DNA of 64,000 nucleotides. It comes from Conus ventricosus. Its lineage: Eukaryota; Mollusca; Gastropoda; Neogastropoda; Conidae. The stretch lies in assembly GCA_018398815.1 (NCBI GenBank), contig CM031607.1, forward strand, positions 92,761,543 to 92,825,542, read 5' to 3'. The position numbers were made by a program, and so were the translations under genes. This document shows positions 23,167 to 34,660 of this stretch, one piece after another. Within the stretch, counting starts at the first letter, position 1. Each line of letters begins with the position of its first letter. Below the pieces are notes generated by a model. It did not search any database. It worked only from the letters and a program-made list of their open reading frames with translations, and had not been told where the DNA came from.

Positions 23167-23300
23167 TTGTTAAAAAGTAAGATTTAAAAATTTATCTACA
23201 ACGTTGTTTCATGAATCCGCATGCGGTTGCAATCGTCAGGATGTGGTGGGTCTGTGCTGCCGGTGTTTTATAACTGCTTGTGTTGTCTGTTATCACGTGC
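23167..23300 (-). mobile_element. Penelope-like element terminal region
   Basis: Shares the architecture of the sequence at 46810-46930: AT tract, then TATCTACAA...TTGTTTC, a short hairpin, CATCAGGATG or CGTCAGGATG, then a short stretch ending GTTATATAGCGG/GTTTTATAACTG. The minus strand holds a hammerhead motif typical of Penelope-like long terminal segments. No RT or GIY-YIG domain is nearby, so it is a terminal remnant or a non-autonomous retrozyme-like piece. Confidence 0.55.
23194..23242 (-). ncRNA. Minimal type I hammerhead ribozyme motif (degenerate)
   Basis: Minus strand: ATC then CTGACGA (fits CUGANGA), a hairpin-forming spacer around CCGCATGCGG, GAAA, then the 10-bp palindrome ACAACGTTGT as stem III and TA followed by GAT pairing with the upstream ATC (stem I). 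The extremely short stem III palindrome is the hallmark of the Penelope-associated minimal hammerheads, which act better as dimers. Stem II closing pairs are imperfect. Confidence 0.55.
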
Positions 23301-23396
23301 TGTCTGTGTTTTTCGTGTGTTTCTGATTCTTGTTCACTGATAGGATCCCAGTACGGTTGAGCATTTTACAGTCTCTGTTGGTACTTGCTACCATTA

Positions 23397-23424
23397 TCTA
23401 TCTATATATCTATCTATCTATCTA

Positions 23425-23475
<51 letters not shown>
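23397..23475. repeat. (TATC)n microsatellite
   Basis: About 80 bp of TATC units with two interruptions. Confidence 0.95.
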
Positions 23476-23481
23476 ATATTG

Positions 23482-23735
23482 TTGACGCCGCTTATAACGA
23501 GGTTGGGTATAACGAATGACAGATATACGAAGCGAAAAGGTTGGTTCCGACAAAAATCCTTCTTTACATGACGTAAGATACGTCGGATGTAACAAAGTCG
23601 GATGTAACGAAATGCCGCTTATAACAAATTGGTTCTGGGGTCCACAGCGGGCGATCACGCCGGTTATAACAAATCAGATGCCTATAGCGAGTTATTTGTT
23701 CGGCCCTCTGAAGAGTTTCAACCAGACTTAACGAA
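23482..23735. mobile_element. DNA-transposon terminal-like repeat (TTATAACGA-rich)
   Basis: Contains many copies of GCTTATAACGA, GGTATAACGAA, GGTTATAACAAA and similar motifs in both orientations, a pattern seen in terminal regions of pogo/Tigger-type DNA transposons. No transposase frame. Family assignment is tentative. Confidence 0.4.
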
Positions 23736-23833
23736 GTGGTTGCTTTTGTGTTTGGGAACCATTTCTTGGAAATGGTTGGTTAGTTCGCTGTGATGTATAT
23801 TGCTTCATGGTGTAGCTTGCTATTTTCAGGCAG

Positions 23834-24422
23834 ATGGAGCAACTAACTGCTGTACAGTTACTAAATGAAAGGGACATCTTACCAACTCACACGGTATTCC
23901 TTACAGATTGTCAAGCCGTCCTTCAAAGCCTCCAAAGGAGAGAAAGAGAGCAGATCCTACAGGAAATCATACAGGAACTGCAAACGCCGAGCAGGAAGAC
24001 AACACCAGTCCTGCAATGGATTCCCTCCCACTGCGGTATTGCAGGAAATGAAGAGGCAGGCAGACTCTCCAATGCGGGCAGCCTACAAGACCAAATAGCC
24101 CATGCTGCATCCTACAGAGAGGCGAAGACCATCATCCACAGCCAGTTCAGGACAGCATGGAGAGAAAGATTACAGGTGGAGGTAGAGAAGGATGACATTA
24201 CCATCTTGAGCGTGCCTACAAGTCGCTATCTTCAGACTAAGAACTGGACACTGTCAGTTGCTCTCCCACCTCTATCGCCTGAATATATCGCACACAGATG
24301 AGTGCCCATGTGGTACTGGCCCACAAAACCCAGCCCACGTACTTCAGTCATGTCCCACTAGTGCACTTTCGACAGCCTGCGGCGTGAGTTTTGGCCCGGT
24401 GCAGTGGAACTGCACCTTAGAG
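23834..24422 (+). mobile_element. RNase H end of a LINE (I/jockey-type) fragment
   Basis: The open frame contains HTVFLTDCQAVLQSLQ (RNase H Asp near the start) and PVLQWIPSHCGIAGNEEAG, which supplies the conserved His and final acidic residue region of LINE RNase H. After a frame change comes CPCGTGPQNPAHVLQSCP, the CCHC finger that follows. The first RNase H catalytic residues and all of RT are missing, so it is a 5'-truncated copy. At about 24422 it switches without a stop into a CR1 LINE. Confidence 0.8.
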
Positions 24423-26806
24423 AGCAACTTTCAACCCTTTCGAAGAAAACCCCCTAAACGTACCATCAGACTCTGGAACCAAGCAGACTTACCAAAATTA
24501 CGCAGGGATACTCATGATTTCAGTCGTCTTTTTTTTTTTAGGTCTCTTAGTGTTAAAGATAATGTCAATGACCTTTGGAAGTGTATAAAAACTAACTTGG
24601 AATTTATTATGGATGACAACATACCTACTAAAATAACTTCAAGCAAGAACCACCAGCCATGGATTAATACAAAAACTAAACGTTTGTTGAGAAGGAAACA
24701 TCGTTTCTTTAAGAAATTGAAACTACACCCTAATTCAGAACAATTACTGTTTAGGTATAAACATATTAAGAGAAGGTGTCAGAGAGAATGTAGGCTTGCT
24801 CACTCCAATTATGTTAATTCGATGATTTCAGAAGGGGATCATCAAAACAAGAAATTATGGTCTTACATAAGGAATAAGAGACTGAACAACATTGGGATTC
24901 CAGACCTGAGAAACAACCAGAATAACCTAATACAGGACCCTGAAGGGAAAGCAAATTTACTAAACAAGCAGTTTTGTTCTGTTTTCTCAAACCCCAAGCT
25001 TTAATTAACGTTAGACTAAAGGATGATGATAAACTCCCTGAAATGCAAAACATCAAAGTAAACAAAGCAGGAGTATTTAAGTTACTGACCAACATCAATG
25101 AAAACAAAGCTACTGGTCCTGATGGGGTTCCTGGCAAGCTCTTAAAATTATGTGCCAATGAATTGAGTGAGGTATACCAACTACTTTACCAAGCTTCACT
25201 GGACCAGGGAGTAATACCTGATGAGTGGCGAGATGCGAGCATTGTTCCTCTATTCAAAAAGGGTGACAAAATAAAAGCAGAGAACTATAGACCTGTATCT
25301 CTTACATTCATATCAGCAAAACTACTTGAACACATAATACATAGTAGCATAATGGACCATCTTGACAAATATGACTTCTTAAATAACGTCCAGCATGGTT
25401 TTAGAAAGCGAAGGAGTTGTGAGACTCAACTTATAACAACTCTCAATGATTTTAATAACTGTCTTAACAACAGACAGCAAACAGATGCAATTTTATTAGA
25501 CTTTTCTAAAGCCTTTGATAAGGTTGACCATGAGGGCCTGCTGGTTAAATTAGAACACATCGGCATTGGCGGTTCTTTGCTAAAATGGGCTAGATCATTC
25601 CTCGTTGGGAGAACGCAGAAAGTTGTTGTGGAAGGGTCATCATCCCATTGTAAACTAGTCTTGTTAGGTGTACCACAGGGAACTGTTCTGGGGCCCTTGT
25701 TTTTCTTAATGTATATAAATAACGTAAGTAGAAATATCTCTCCTGGAACTACTATAAGGCCTTTTGCAGATGACAGCTCAGTATATAGAACAATCAGAAG
25801 CAAGAATGATACACGCATTCTACAAGATCTAAACGCTTTACAAGAGTGGGAAAGAACTTGGAAAATGGAATTTCATCCCCGAAAGTGCCAAGTGTTGCGT
25901 ATATGTAATAAACGCTCACTAAACTAGATCAGAATATTCTATTCATAATACTATTCTTAAAGAAACCAATGCTGCAAAATATTTAGGCGTGATTATAGAT
26001 AGTCGTCTCAAATGAAAAGAACATTACAATTTAGTATGTAAGAAAGCAAATAACATCTTAGCTTTCTTATACAGGAATATCAATGACTGCCCCCAAAACG
26101 TTAAAGACGACTGCTACAAGACACTGGTTAGACCAGTACTGGAATATGGTTGCTCAATCTGGGATCCTCACCATCTAAAAGACATTGATAACCTCGAAAA
26201 GATTCAGAAGAGAGCAGCACGGTTCGTAACAGGGAACCACATCAGAGAAAAGGGGAATACTAGGAAGAACATGAGGAAATTAGAATGGAAACGCTTAGAA
26301 GAGAGAAGAGCTTTTATCAAACTTAACATCTTCTTCAAAGGCAGAGCTAAACTAATTGATATTCCAATGGAACAACTAGTACTGAATAAAAGTAGCACAA
26401 GGAGTGGCGGTCAATGTTATACCATACCTGCATCAAATATTGACAGCCACTTACATTCATTTTAGCCTAGTTCTGTACGGCTGTGGAACTCACTGCCTGG
26501 TGCCGTCAAGATTGCCACAAATGCAGTCTAATTTAAAAAGCAAATTGATACGACAGATTTGAGATCTGCATATTGACGATTTTCTATTTAACTTCCCCAG
26601 ATATTTTATGGTTACCTGGGCCTGAATCTGGCCATTGCTTTTAACTTCTTGAATATCGAGTGCGACCCCTTTTTGCCAAATTTGCTCCAGGGGCCAACAG
26701 ACTGAGTCGCACAATTTTATGTTATTTTATTTTACTTTTTAACATGCGAGCTGGTTACCTACTCGTTTTTGAGTGAACCAGTATTTTAGGAAGAAGAAGA
26801 AGAAGA
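24423..26806 (+). mobile_element. CR1-like LINE, 5'-truncated, with 3' tail
   Basis: From about 24423 the translation becomes the endonuclease-RT linker of CR1-type elements (RTIRLWNQADLPKLRRDTHD). It then runs through RT (24974-25927), the C-terminal region with RPVLEYGCSIWDPHHL (about 26130-26175), and RLWNSLPGAV near 26485. An approximately 200-bp 3' UTR ends in (GAA)n at about 26790-26806. One frame change lies near 24990-25000 and stops near 25928, 26013 and 26463. Endonuclease is absent. Confidence 0.88.
24974..25927 (+). CDS. LINE reverse transcriptase domain, long intact frame
   Basis: A 317-residue frame covering nearly all RT blocks: NKATGPDGVPGKLLK (block 1), NYRPVSLT (block 2), NVQHGFRKRRSCETQL (block 2a/3), AILLDFSKAFDKVDHEGLL with the first catalytic Asp, GVPQGTVLGPLFFLMYIN, and PFADDSSVYR carrying the two catalytic Asp (F/YADD). 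It ends with a stop 30 residues after the thumb start. It would copy LINE RNA at the target site if complete. The upstream part is in a different frame and the C-terminus has stops, so the element is dead although the RT core is intact. Confidence 0.85.
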   Translation: MFCFLKPQALINVRLKDDDKLPEMQNIKVNKAGVFKLLTNINENKATGPDGVPGKLLKLCANELSEVYQLLYQASLDQGVIPDEWRDASIVPLFKKGDKIKAENYRPVSLTFISAKLLEHIIHSSIMDHLDKYDFLNNVQHGFRKRRSCETQLITTLNDFNNCLNNRQQTDAILLDFSKAFDKVDHEGLLVKLEHIGIGGSLLKWARSFLVGRTQKVVVEGSSSHCKLVLLGVPQGTVLGPLFFLMYINNVSRNISPGTTIRPFADDSSVYRTIRSKNDTRILQDLNALQEWERTWKMEFHPRKCQVLRICNKRSLN

Positions 26807-27640
26807 ACTCAAAGAAAAGCTGTGGGGAATGGCAGACTCACTCTGACGGACCGCTGAATTTGCCAAAGCTACCGGACTTTGTATCTGACCAGCATGACCA
26901 GGGAACGCAAAAGAAGAAGAAGAAGGGAGATGGAGGAGTGTCTGCATTGCACGTGAAATGTAGAGCTGTCTATGCATTGCTCTAAATAGAAATCACACGT
27001 TTATACATGTGTTTGACTAGCTGCATAACCTAAGCTTGTTTCATTTTCCAACACAGCTTCACAAAGGAATTTTGAAAGTATATTTACTGTGTGTTTGTTG
27101 TATGGTAAACGTCACCTCTGATAATGAAATCGTCTGTTAATGTCCTGTAATACAAGTACCCGTAATTGTCGAAGCAGAGCAGTCGACTCATGTGGGTCAA
27201 GTGCAGCGACTGTAGACGGAGGAAAGATGCTGAAGGGACGAGGGTGGGGTGAAAGAGAAGGAGGGTGTGAGGCTTTGATTTAATAGGCCATTTCATCATG
27301 GCGTCTGCACACACAGATGACAAAATAATGGGAGAATATGAGACTGCGCCGTCGACACTGGCAATTATTCTGGCTCCCAAAGAGAAGTGTAAAAGTCCGT
27401 ATTTTGGAATTGAGGACACCAGAAGACACCAGAATTCATTTTAAGTACCCATCGGAGAGAATCAAACGAGAAGTTTAACAGAACTGCTGCACATACATGT
27501 ACGTAAGTGCCTTTGTGTACTCATGTGAACTGCTGTGTTTAGAGGATGACAAAGTTATTTCCCTTTTCAGATATTCCTCTCCTCTGTTCATAGCTGCGTT
27601 TTGATTGCTTTTTTTTTCTCGTCTAGCAGTGGCAACAATC
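26807..27640. other. Spacer, no assigned gene
   Basis: A minus-strand open frame of 111 codons at 27084-27419 has no family resemblance I can name and no clear splice sites. The first 120 bp after the LINE tail end in a second (GAA)n near 26910-26925. Otherwise nothing recognised. Confidence 0.4.
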
Positions 27641-27649
27641 AACCTCATA

Positions 27650-27935
27650 TGTTCCGTCACAGTGTGTAACCTCATATGTTCCGTCACAGTGTGTAACCTC
27701 ACATGTTCCGTCGCAGTGTGTAACCTCATATGTTCCGTCACAGTGTGTAACCTCATATGTTCCGTCACAGTGTGTAACCTCATATGTTCCGTCACAGTGT
27801 GTAACCTATATGTTCCGTACAGTGTGTAACCTAATGTTCGTCACAGTGTGTAACCTCAAATGTTCCGTCACAGTGTGTAACCTCATATGTTCCGTCACAG
27901 TGTGTAACCTCATATGTTCCGTCACAGTGTGTAGC
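27650..27935. repeat. 27-bp tandem repeat, about 10 copies
   Basis: Units sharing TATGTTCCGTCACAGTGTGT. One block at 27806-27840 has several single-base losses within an otherwise uniform array. Frames through it repeat a 9-residue motif and are not genes. Confidence 0.95.
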
Positions 27936-28320
27936 ATTTTAGAGTTTTATTTAACGTCCAGTGTGGCAGCAATCTTGTTTCACTGAATGTGAGAATTTGC
28001 TCAGTGTGGCAACAGTCATCCGTATTTGATGTTTCACAAAACGTGAGAATTTGAGGATTTGTTCATCCATTTGTGACAGCAATCATCCATTTCTGTTGTT
28101 TCACAGAATGTGTGGATTTGAGGGATTTGATTTTGTGTTCAGTGTAACAACAATTATCCTTTTCTGTCGTTTCATAGAATCTAAACATTAATATATCAAG
28201 CATTATAACGGCCATGCCATTAACTGTATATGAGTGACCTAATGCGTACTGCTAATAACGAAGAGCTCTTGACTGTATACTGATATATTCCCCCGTCGTG
28301 TCCGACGAATGAATAGGCAG
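27936..28320. other. No recognisable gene; weak degenerate repeats
   Basis: Three imperfect repeats of GTGGCAGCAATC...GTTTCAC...GTGAGAATTTG at about 27962-28130, probably a decayed tandem array. No coding. Confidence 0.45.
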
Positions 28321-29248
28321 GCAGATCATCTACTGAAGTGGGTTCGCATGTGGGAATGAAGATAAGTTCCTGAGGAACAAAGTCGTCTACAAACGCTGCA
28401 TGGAATGTATTCCTACAAGGATGGGGCTAGTTTTCTTCGATCCTTCTTTTCCTGGATGGCGGCAGGTCTGTTGCGCTCGAATGTCACTGTGCCCTGGGTA
28501 CACCATTACTTCCACTGTGTTTTACCAAGGGCAACATCCTCCCAGGAAGCAGTGTCGATGTTGCAGCTTCTGAGGTTGGTCTTCAAGGCGTCTTTTTTTA
28601 ATCTCTGCAGAGGCCATCCTTGCTCACAGTCCGACAGTTGTTCATAGAACAGCATCTATGGAGTTCTGCTGTTCTCCATACGGACAACGTGCCCTCTCCA
28701 TCCTTGCTGGCTTTTGATGAGTATACATAGAGTGCTGGGTAGATTACACTTCTTCTGGACCTGTAGGTTGGACACTCTGTCTTGCCATTTGATGCTGCAG
28801 ATCTTGTGCAAGCATCGTTGATGGAAGTTTTGGAGTTGTTGGATATATCAGCGGTATGTGGTCCTTGTCTCACAACAGTAGAGGAGACCACTTAGAACCA
28901 CAGCTATGCACACGGTAACCTTTGTGCGAAATTTGATGCCATGGTCATACTACAGACTCTTTGAGAGTCTGCCAACGGCAGAGCGTGCCTTTGCGATGCG
29001 CAATATCATTTCTGCATCCAGAGATCCGTAGCTGCTAACAGTGTAGCTGAAATAGCAGAACTTGTTCACATTTTTTATGACTGTGATGTTGATGAGACAG
29101 ATGGTGGTGGTGCACTGCCAGCTCCGGGCAGTGAATGCAGGAACATGGTCTCGGTCTCACCAAGACTATTGGTAAGCCCAAAGCGTTGACAGGCCCTTGT
29201 AAAACGATCTGTGATGCACTGGATGTCTTCATGAGAGTGCATGGCTAG

Positions 29249-29590
29249 GGGAACGTATCTTTGTGCCCACGTCTCTTTGGCCCACAGACGTATCTTTGTG
29301 CCCACGTCTGTTTGTGCCCACGTCTGTTTGTGCCCACGTCTACCTAACCCTAACCCTAAACCTATCCTAACCTATCCCTAACCTAACCCTACCCTAACCT
29401 AACCCTAACCCTAACCCTATCCCTAACCTATCCTAACCTATCCCTAACCCTAACCCTAACCCTAACCCTAACCCTATCCCTAACCCTATCCCTAACCCTA
29501 TCCCTAACCCTAACCCTAAAACCCTAACCCTAACCCTAACCACTTTATAGAGACGTGGGCACAAGAGACGTGGGCACAAAGGGATGCTTC
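29249..29590. mobile_element. Fold-back element carrying interstitial telomeric repeats
   Basis: A 342-bp insertion flanked by a perfect 10-bp direct repeat GCATGGCTAG (29239-29248 and 29591-29600). Both ends contain inverted copies of TTTGTGCCCACGTCT, with about four copies on the left arm and two on the right. The interior (29340-29545) is about 200 bp of CCCTAA-type repeats. Removing the insert and one direct repeat rejoins the RTE LINE coding sequence directly after FADD, so it is a true transposition. A 9-10-bp duplication with fold-back ends recalls Mutator-like elements; the superfamily is inference. Confidence 0.85.
29340..29545 (-). repeat. Interstitial telomeric repeat array (TTAGGG)n
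   Basis: About 33 units of CCCTAA on the plus strand with CCTAT and CCTAA variants, TTAGGG on the minus strand. Located inside the 29249-29590 insertion, not at a chromosome end. Confidence 0.95.
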
Positions 29591-30790
29591 GCATGGCTAG
29601 TACACAGTCATCAGCAAAGAGGAACATTTTCAAAAGCGCATCAAATACTTTAGCCTTGGCCTAAAGTCATCGAAGGTTAAAGAGTTTGCCATCTGTACAA
29701 AACTGGATGCATACCTCCTTGTCACTGGAATGCATCAATCAGCATTGCAACAAACAGAATGCAAAAGAGGGTTGGAGTTAAAACGTGTCCCTGCTTCACT
29801 CCGTTTTTCACTGGGTATAAGTAAGAGGTATTTCCATTTTCTTGCACCCTCGCCTGTATACTGTCATCAAATGAAACGATCAGTGGGATGAACGTTTCCA
29901 GGCAACGAAACTTGTGAAGGATCTTCCACAAGCCAGTCCGATTTACGGTATCAAAGGCCTTGATGAGATCAACAGACGCCATGTGGAGCTCCCGGTTCTG
30001 CTCAAGACACTTTTCCTGTACCTGGCGAACAGCAAACACCATGTCGGTTGTGCCCCTGCCTGCGCAAAACCCGCACTGTGATTCAGGAATGATGGAGTCT
30101 GCTATGTGGGTGATGAGTCTGTTCAAGAAGACCCTGGCAAGAATCCTTCGTGTGATGCATAATAGGGAAATCCCACAATGATTGTCACTGGACGCATGAT
30201 CATTCTTCCTCTTGTAGAAGTGTACAATAGAGGCATTGCTGAAATTATGGGGCACTTCTCTTTTTTCCCATATGGACTGGAAGAAGCTAGTCAGCTTATC
30301 CAGGAGTACCTCGCCTCCATTCTTGCATATGTCTGCTGGAATTCCATCTGCTTGTGGTGCTTTACCGGACATGGTCTGATTCAGAACCTTCGCAGTCTCT
30401 GCACTGGAGGGTGGCTCTGCCAGAGATTCCTTCACTGGCAGTTGGGGGAGCGCTGCAATTGCTTCTTCAGATACCGACGGGTCTCTATTCAAGACAGCAT
30501 TAAAAAGGCTCAGCCCAGCGAGCAGTCTTATCTGTCAGCAGTGTGCTTTGGTCAGAAGCACGAATGGATATTGACCTAGCAGTCTTTGGTCCATAGATGG
30601 TGCGAAGGCCCGCGTGAAATGTCTTCATGTCAATGATATCAGCTGCCAGTCGTCCTTCACCTACCGAAGCTTCTGTTGGATGAGCTGCCTGGCTTGCTGG
30701 TATTTCTGTTTCTTCATCTCGCAGGTCATGTCGCTGAGGTGATTTCTGTAGATCTTGTGGAGCATGTCTGTGCGTTTGTTGATCTCAGCT

Positions 30791-31365
30791 AATATTAAAA
30801 AATCTCTTGATTGTCTACGCTAACAAATGATAACACATCTGTGACTTTCGTTGCAATGGTGGACAAAAGTAAAATTCAAGACCTTATTGGGACACTAATG
30901 ATCTTTAGTCATTGTGATTTCTTGTCAAGTCGTGACAAGCACAAAACAATTGTCTCGAGTATAGCAGAGCGCGTGAATTTGAAAATCAACTACGCAATAG
31001 TTTCTTTCCGTACCGGGGCACATTCCAGTGACATAACAGTGTGAAACAGTCAACGAACAGTGTAAAAACTCCCCTCCCTACCCCCACCGCCTTTCAAATC
31101 GTACCCTTCGACTTTCAAATCGTCGCACTGTGTAATGTCTTCCGACAATCTATTCTTCTGGTGTCTTCAGAGTAGTACAGGGATTTTCTTATTCGCCCGT
31201 TTCACTTATTATCGATTCATATACCTTTAAATTGCAATATACGCCTTTGTCATCTGTTTACATTAATTTACAGCCATATCTTGGGCATATTTTTTCTAAA
31301 CATAATTCTTATTAAAAAGTGTATGACAGCCTAGGAAACGAGCTTGATTTCAGTCCTTGTATGCG
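30791..31365. other. No recognisable feature
   Basis: A 77-codon plus-strand frame at 30811-31044 has no recognisable similarity or splice context. No other signal. Confidence 0.4.
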
Positions 31366-31366
31366 G

Positions 31367-31462
<96 letters not shown>

Positions 31463-31520
31463 CATGCGTGCGTGCGTGCGTGCGTGCGTGCGCGCGCGCG
31501 CGCGCGCGTGTGTGTGTGTG
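31366..31520. repeat. (CA)n(GT)n microsatellite
   Basis: (CA)n switches to (GT)n at about 31425, giving an inverted-repeat structure, then (GTGC)n and (CG)n. Confidence 0.97.
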
Positions 31521-31699
31521 GATAAGTGGATGGGTTAAGGAGAAAATGCAAATGCAAGAATGTATTCAGATAAAGGCCTGAGCTCCATACTGAATGCAGT
31601 GATACCTGCAATGCACATGATATAAATATTATCATGAAAGAAAATGCAAGAAAAAAGCAAACATATATGCACAATACAACAATATTGAGAATATACAGT

Positions 31700-33784
31700 A
31701 CGCAGCCTTTTTGTGCTTCATAAAGGTACCGAGCAAGATTTAAGGGAATGTTTTCATTTCTTGATGCTAGGAGTAAGTTCAGTCTAAAATAACAGGGTCC
31801 AGAAAATTACTCTGGCTATATAAATTTTACTCTAAGGTCATGAAAAGCAGGACAGCAAAACAGAAAATGGACTTCATCTTCCTTGGCCAGATTACATAAG
31901 CGGCATATTATTTTATTTTCACTGATGGTACTGTACCTTAAACGGTGACACGCAATGTCAGAATCGCCAAATCGAAACTTAGTGCACTCTTAACATATCT
32001 GTTCATATCCATTTCAGTATATGGTTCTATCATATGCGTTGTTTTTAAAGAGTCTGTATTGCGCAAATCTGTCGCTACTATACATGTGATCATGTTAGTC
32101 CTGCCACCTTAATTATTCTTCGTTTAAAGCATTTTAAAAAAATCTTGGTATATTTTCGTCTCCCTGGTTGTCCCAAATATAAGCAAAGCCATAAGAAGTT
32201 AAGCACTGGCGAACATTAGCAGCACATTCTTTTTGCCATTACAATCCAGATTTCGCAATATTTTGTAAGATTTAAGAGGTATTTTGATTTCTTCCATTCT
32301 AGTTATATTCAGCCAGTACATAATGCATTTCAAAAACGAATTAACATAGATTGGATATCGTCCCAGATCACCATAAACTAGATCATTCGGTGCTAGATTG
32401 TCTACATTTAAAAATCTTTTCATTGCATACAAATGGATATTTTCTATTTCAACACCTTCCTCAAGAGCCCACGTTTCCGCTCCATACAGTACACCTGGCT
32501 GCACCTGAGAGTCAAATAACTTTGAGAAAACTGAAAATGCATTACAATTCAATTTATATAAAGTGCGAAGTGTAACAGCGACTACCTCTCTTTGCTCTAT
32601 TACGAGGTCTTGGCACCCAAAAGGGAATATTTATCTAGTTGTGAAATGAAATACAAGATACTTACATGCATTGACAACAAGAACACATTGACTCCCATAG
32701 ACACATCTCTCATTTCGAGTCAAATAACCACCTTTACGAAACACAGTAATGTTGGTCTTGTTCATATTTACTTTTACTTTTAATCTGGTTGCAGCAGAAT
32801 ACAAACTGTTCAATTGTCTTTGAAGACCAACAACAGTTGTAGATATTAAAATAATGTCGTCAGCAAAAAAGCAAGACAAAGATCTCCAAAAGGTCAAACG
32901 TTACACCATGCCTTCCATTTTGAATAATTTCCAAGGCCAGTTCATTTATGAAAAAGGAAACCAAACTGGACTGCAGACGTCCCCCTGCTTAATCCCTCTG
33001 GTACGCATGACATGATCTGATAATTTTGCTCTAGATCTGACCCTAGCTTTCACTTCACTATACATACTCCATACACAACGGTACAGTTTACCTTTAATTC
33101 CATTCTTCAATAAGACAGGCCATAAATCCGTGAAACTGAATCAAAGGCTTTTTCAAATTCTACGAAACCAACATACAACTTCCGATTATTCACAAATTGT
33201 TTCTGAACTGTCCATTGTGAGTAATCTTTCTTGAATCCTGCTTGATGTTCTCCTGTTATATTATTCTGAGATATCCATTCATGTGATCGATTATCAATAA
33301 TGTAACTATAAAGTTAACTGTATATATTGCACAAAGATATACCCCTATGATTTTTAACATCATTTACCTCCGCCTTCTTAAACAAGGGCAATATTATGGA
33401 TTCGTTCCAATCCTTGGGACAAATTCCGATGTCAAACAGAAAGTTAAAGAATTTACATAAAAAGCTTACAACGGTCTGACCGGAATTCTTGAAGAACTCC
33501 CAAATGATTCAATCAGGTCCAGCACTTTTACCATTTTTCAATTTTTTGATGGCTAGTAATGTGTCTTCTCTGGATATTGGTCTATCATCTATATCTTCTT
33601 CACTATCAAACTCCTCATTGGTCACTGTGTACACTTGGTCATATTTTTCTAACAAATCTTTAAAATGTAAGAACCAATCTTCCATTGGAATGCTATTTAT
33701 AGGTTGTGATTTTTTTTTTAAAATCTTGTGTATAGTGTTCCAGAAGAACTGTTGATTTTTGACTGAGGACATAAGACCATTCAA
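31700..33784 (-). pseudogene. LINE RT, C-terminal domain and zinc finger
   Basis: RT begins with KKLKNGKSAGPD (about 33510-33545). Fragments in shifting frames give PLFKKAEVNDVKNHRGISL (about 33350-33400), EFEKAFDSVSR (about 33130-33160, first catalytic Asp) and CFFADDIILISTTVVGLQRQ (about 32815-32875, FADD). VLYGAETWALE (about 32460-32495) and DLVYGDLGRYPIYV lie in the thumb/C-terminal region. The element ends in a CCHC finger and a conserved FRFGDSDI-like segment. At least four frame breaks. Confidence 0.8.
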
Positions 33785-33857
33785 AAGAGAATCATTGTAT
33801 TCTTTCTTTTTTCTTTTATTTAAATTTGTGTATTTTCTTCAAATTCTATACCTTGTC

Positions 33858-34660
33858 TTAAGGACATCTTTCATGTATAGTATTAACCTCCTTGTCGCAA
33901 TTAATGTCTAGTTCACACTCGCATACAATTTCTGTAGAAATGTTTGAAGTTCTTGCATTCATGTCTCCACAAAATGATAATTCAATATCATCAAAGTACA
34001 TCACGTTATTGACAACAGAATTTTCCATCAATCCAATACCATCATCAAAACAACACTTGGAGTAGAAAGGTAGGTTTTCTGGAAGGACACACACACATAC
34101 AAGTAAGACATTTTTACCAAAACCATAAAAAGTCCCTAACAAGCATGAATACTGGTAGTCACAATCCACTTGGTGAACATACGGGAGAAGACATTTCCGT
34201 ACCATACAAATCGTTCCTCCTGAACACCAGTCCTCTTTCGTAAGTCTTACTGCCGGTTTTACAAATAAGCTATAGTCTCGAAAAATATTTGACTCAAATG
34301 ATTCAGCAGACGTTTCTACCAAACATACAGAATCAAAAGAAGAAATAAAGTGGATCAAGTCTTTGTTGTGTAATTTACGAAATAATCCACAAATATCCCA
34401 GTGAAGAAAGGACACACTATTTACAATTTTATTTACAGAAGACGTCAAATGGATGTGTGTTTTTTTCGTGTCATGTTCGTGTTCAGTCGTACTGTCACCG
34501 CCATGACTGAAAATTCCATCTTCCATCGCATAGTCCTTACCATCATTCATCCCGTCATTGACACAAACAATACCATGTAAAGGAGCAAGGTCATCAAGAC
34601 TGTTAGCTACATCTACATCTGCCATGGAACAGTCAACGCTTTTATTTATTTCAGCAGCAG
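33858..34660 (-). pseudogene. LINE apurinic-type endonuclease domain
   Basis: The frame includes VSFLHWDICGLFRKLHNKDL (about 34350-34420, start of the fold), SFDSVCLVETSAES with the metal-ligand Glu, RLTKEDWCSGGTICMVRK with the GG motif, and FCGDMNARTS (about 33945-33975), the conserved GDFN-like catalytic Asp/Asn. The C-terminal SDH motif lies after a frame break. The enzyme would nick target DNA for target-primed reverse transcription. Its N-terminal side continues in frame into 36619-37600 once the 34665-36618 insertion is removed. Confidence 0.8.

Larger units (their letters stand above)
28320..30790 (-). mobile_element. RTE-type LINE, decayed, split by telomeric fold-back element
   Basis: Minus-strand RT of the very common RTE-like class. 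The long frame at 29722-30492 carries MSGKAPQADGIPAD, HCGISLLCIT, SVDLIKAFDTVNRTGLWKIL and GVKQGHVLTPTLFCILFVAM. FLFADDCVLAM (catalytic FADD) follows at 29600-29633, then, after the inserted 29249-29590 element, HSHEDIQCITDRFTRACQRF (29160-29240). Downstream pieces at 28380-29030 match the RTE C-terminus. Block A Asp and FADD are present, but frameshifts and the insertion inactivate it. Confidence 0.88.

Noticed and set aside
27084..27419. 111-aa minus-strand frame
   Set aside because: No recognisable domain, no clear splice sites, composition like background; kept only as an unresolved possibility.
29340..29545. Chromosome end (true telomere)
   Set aside because: The repeat array is flanked on both sides by LINE sequence and a 10-bp duplication, so it is interstitial.
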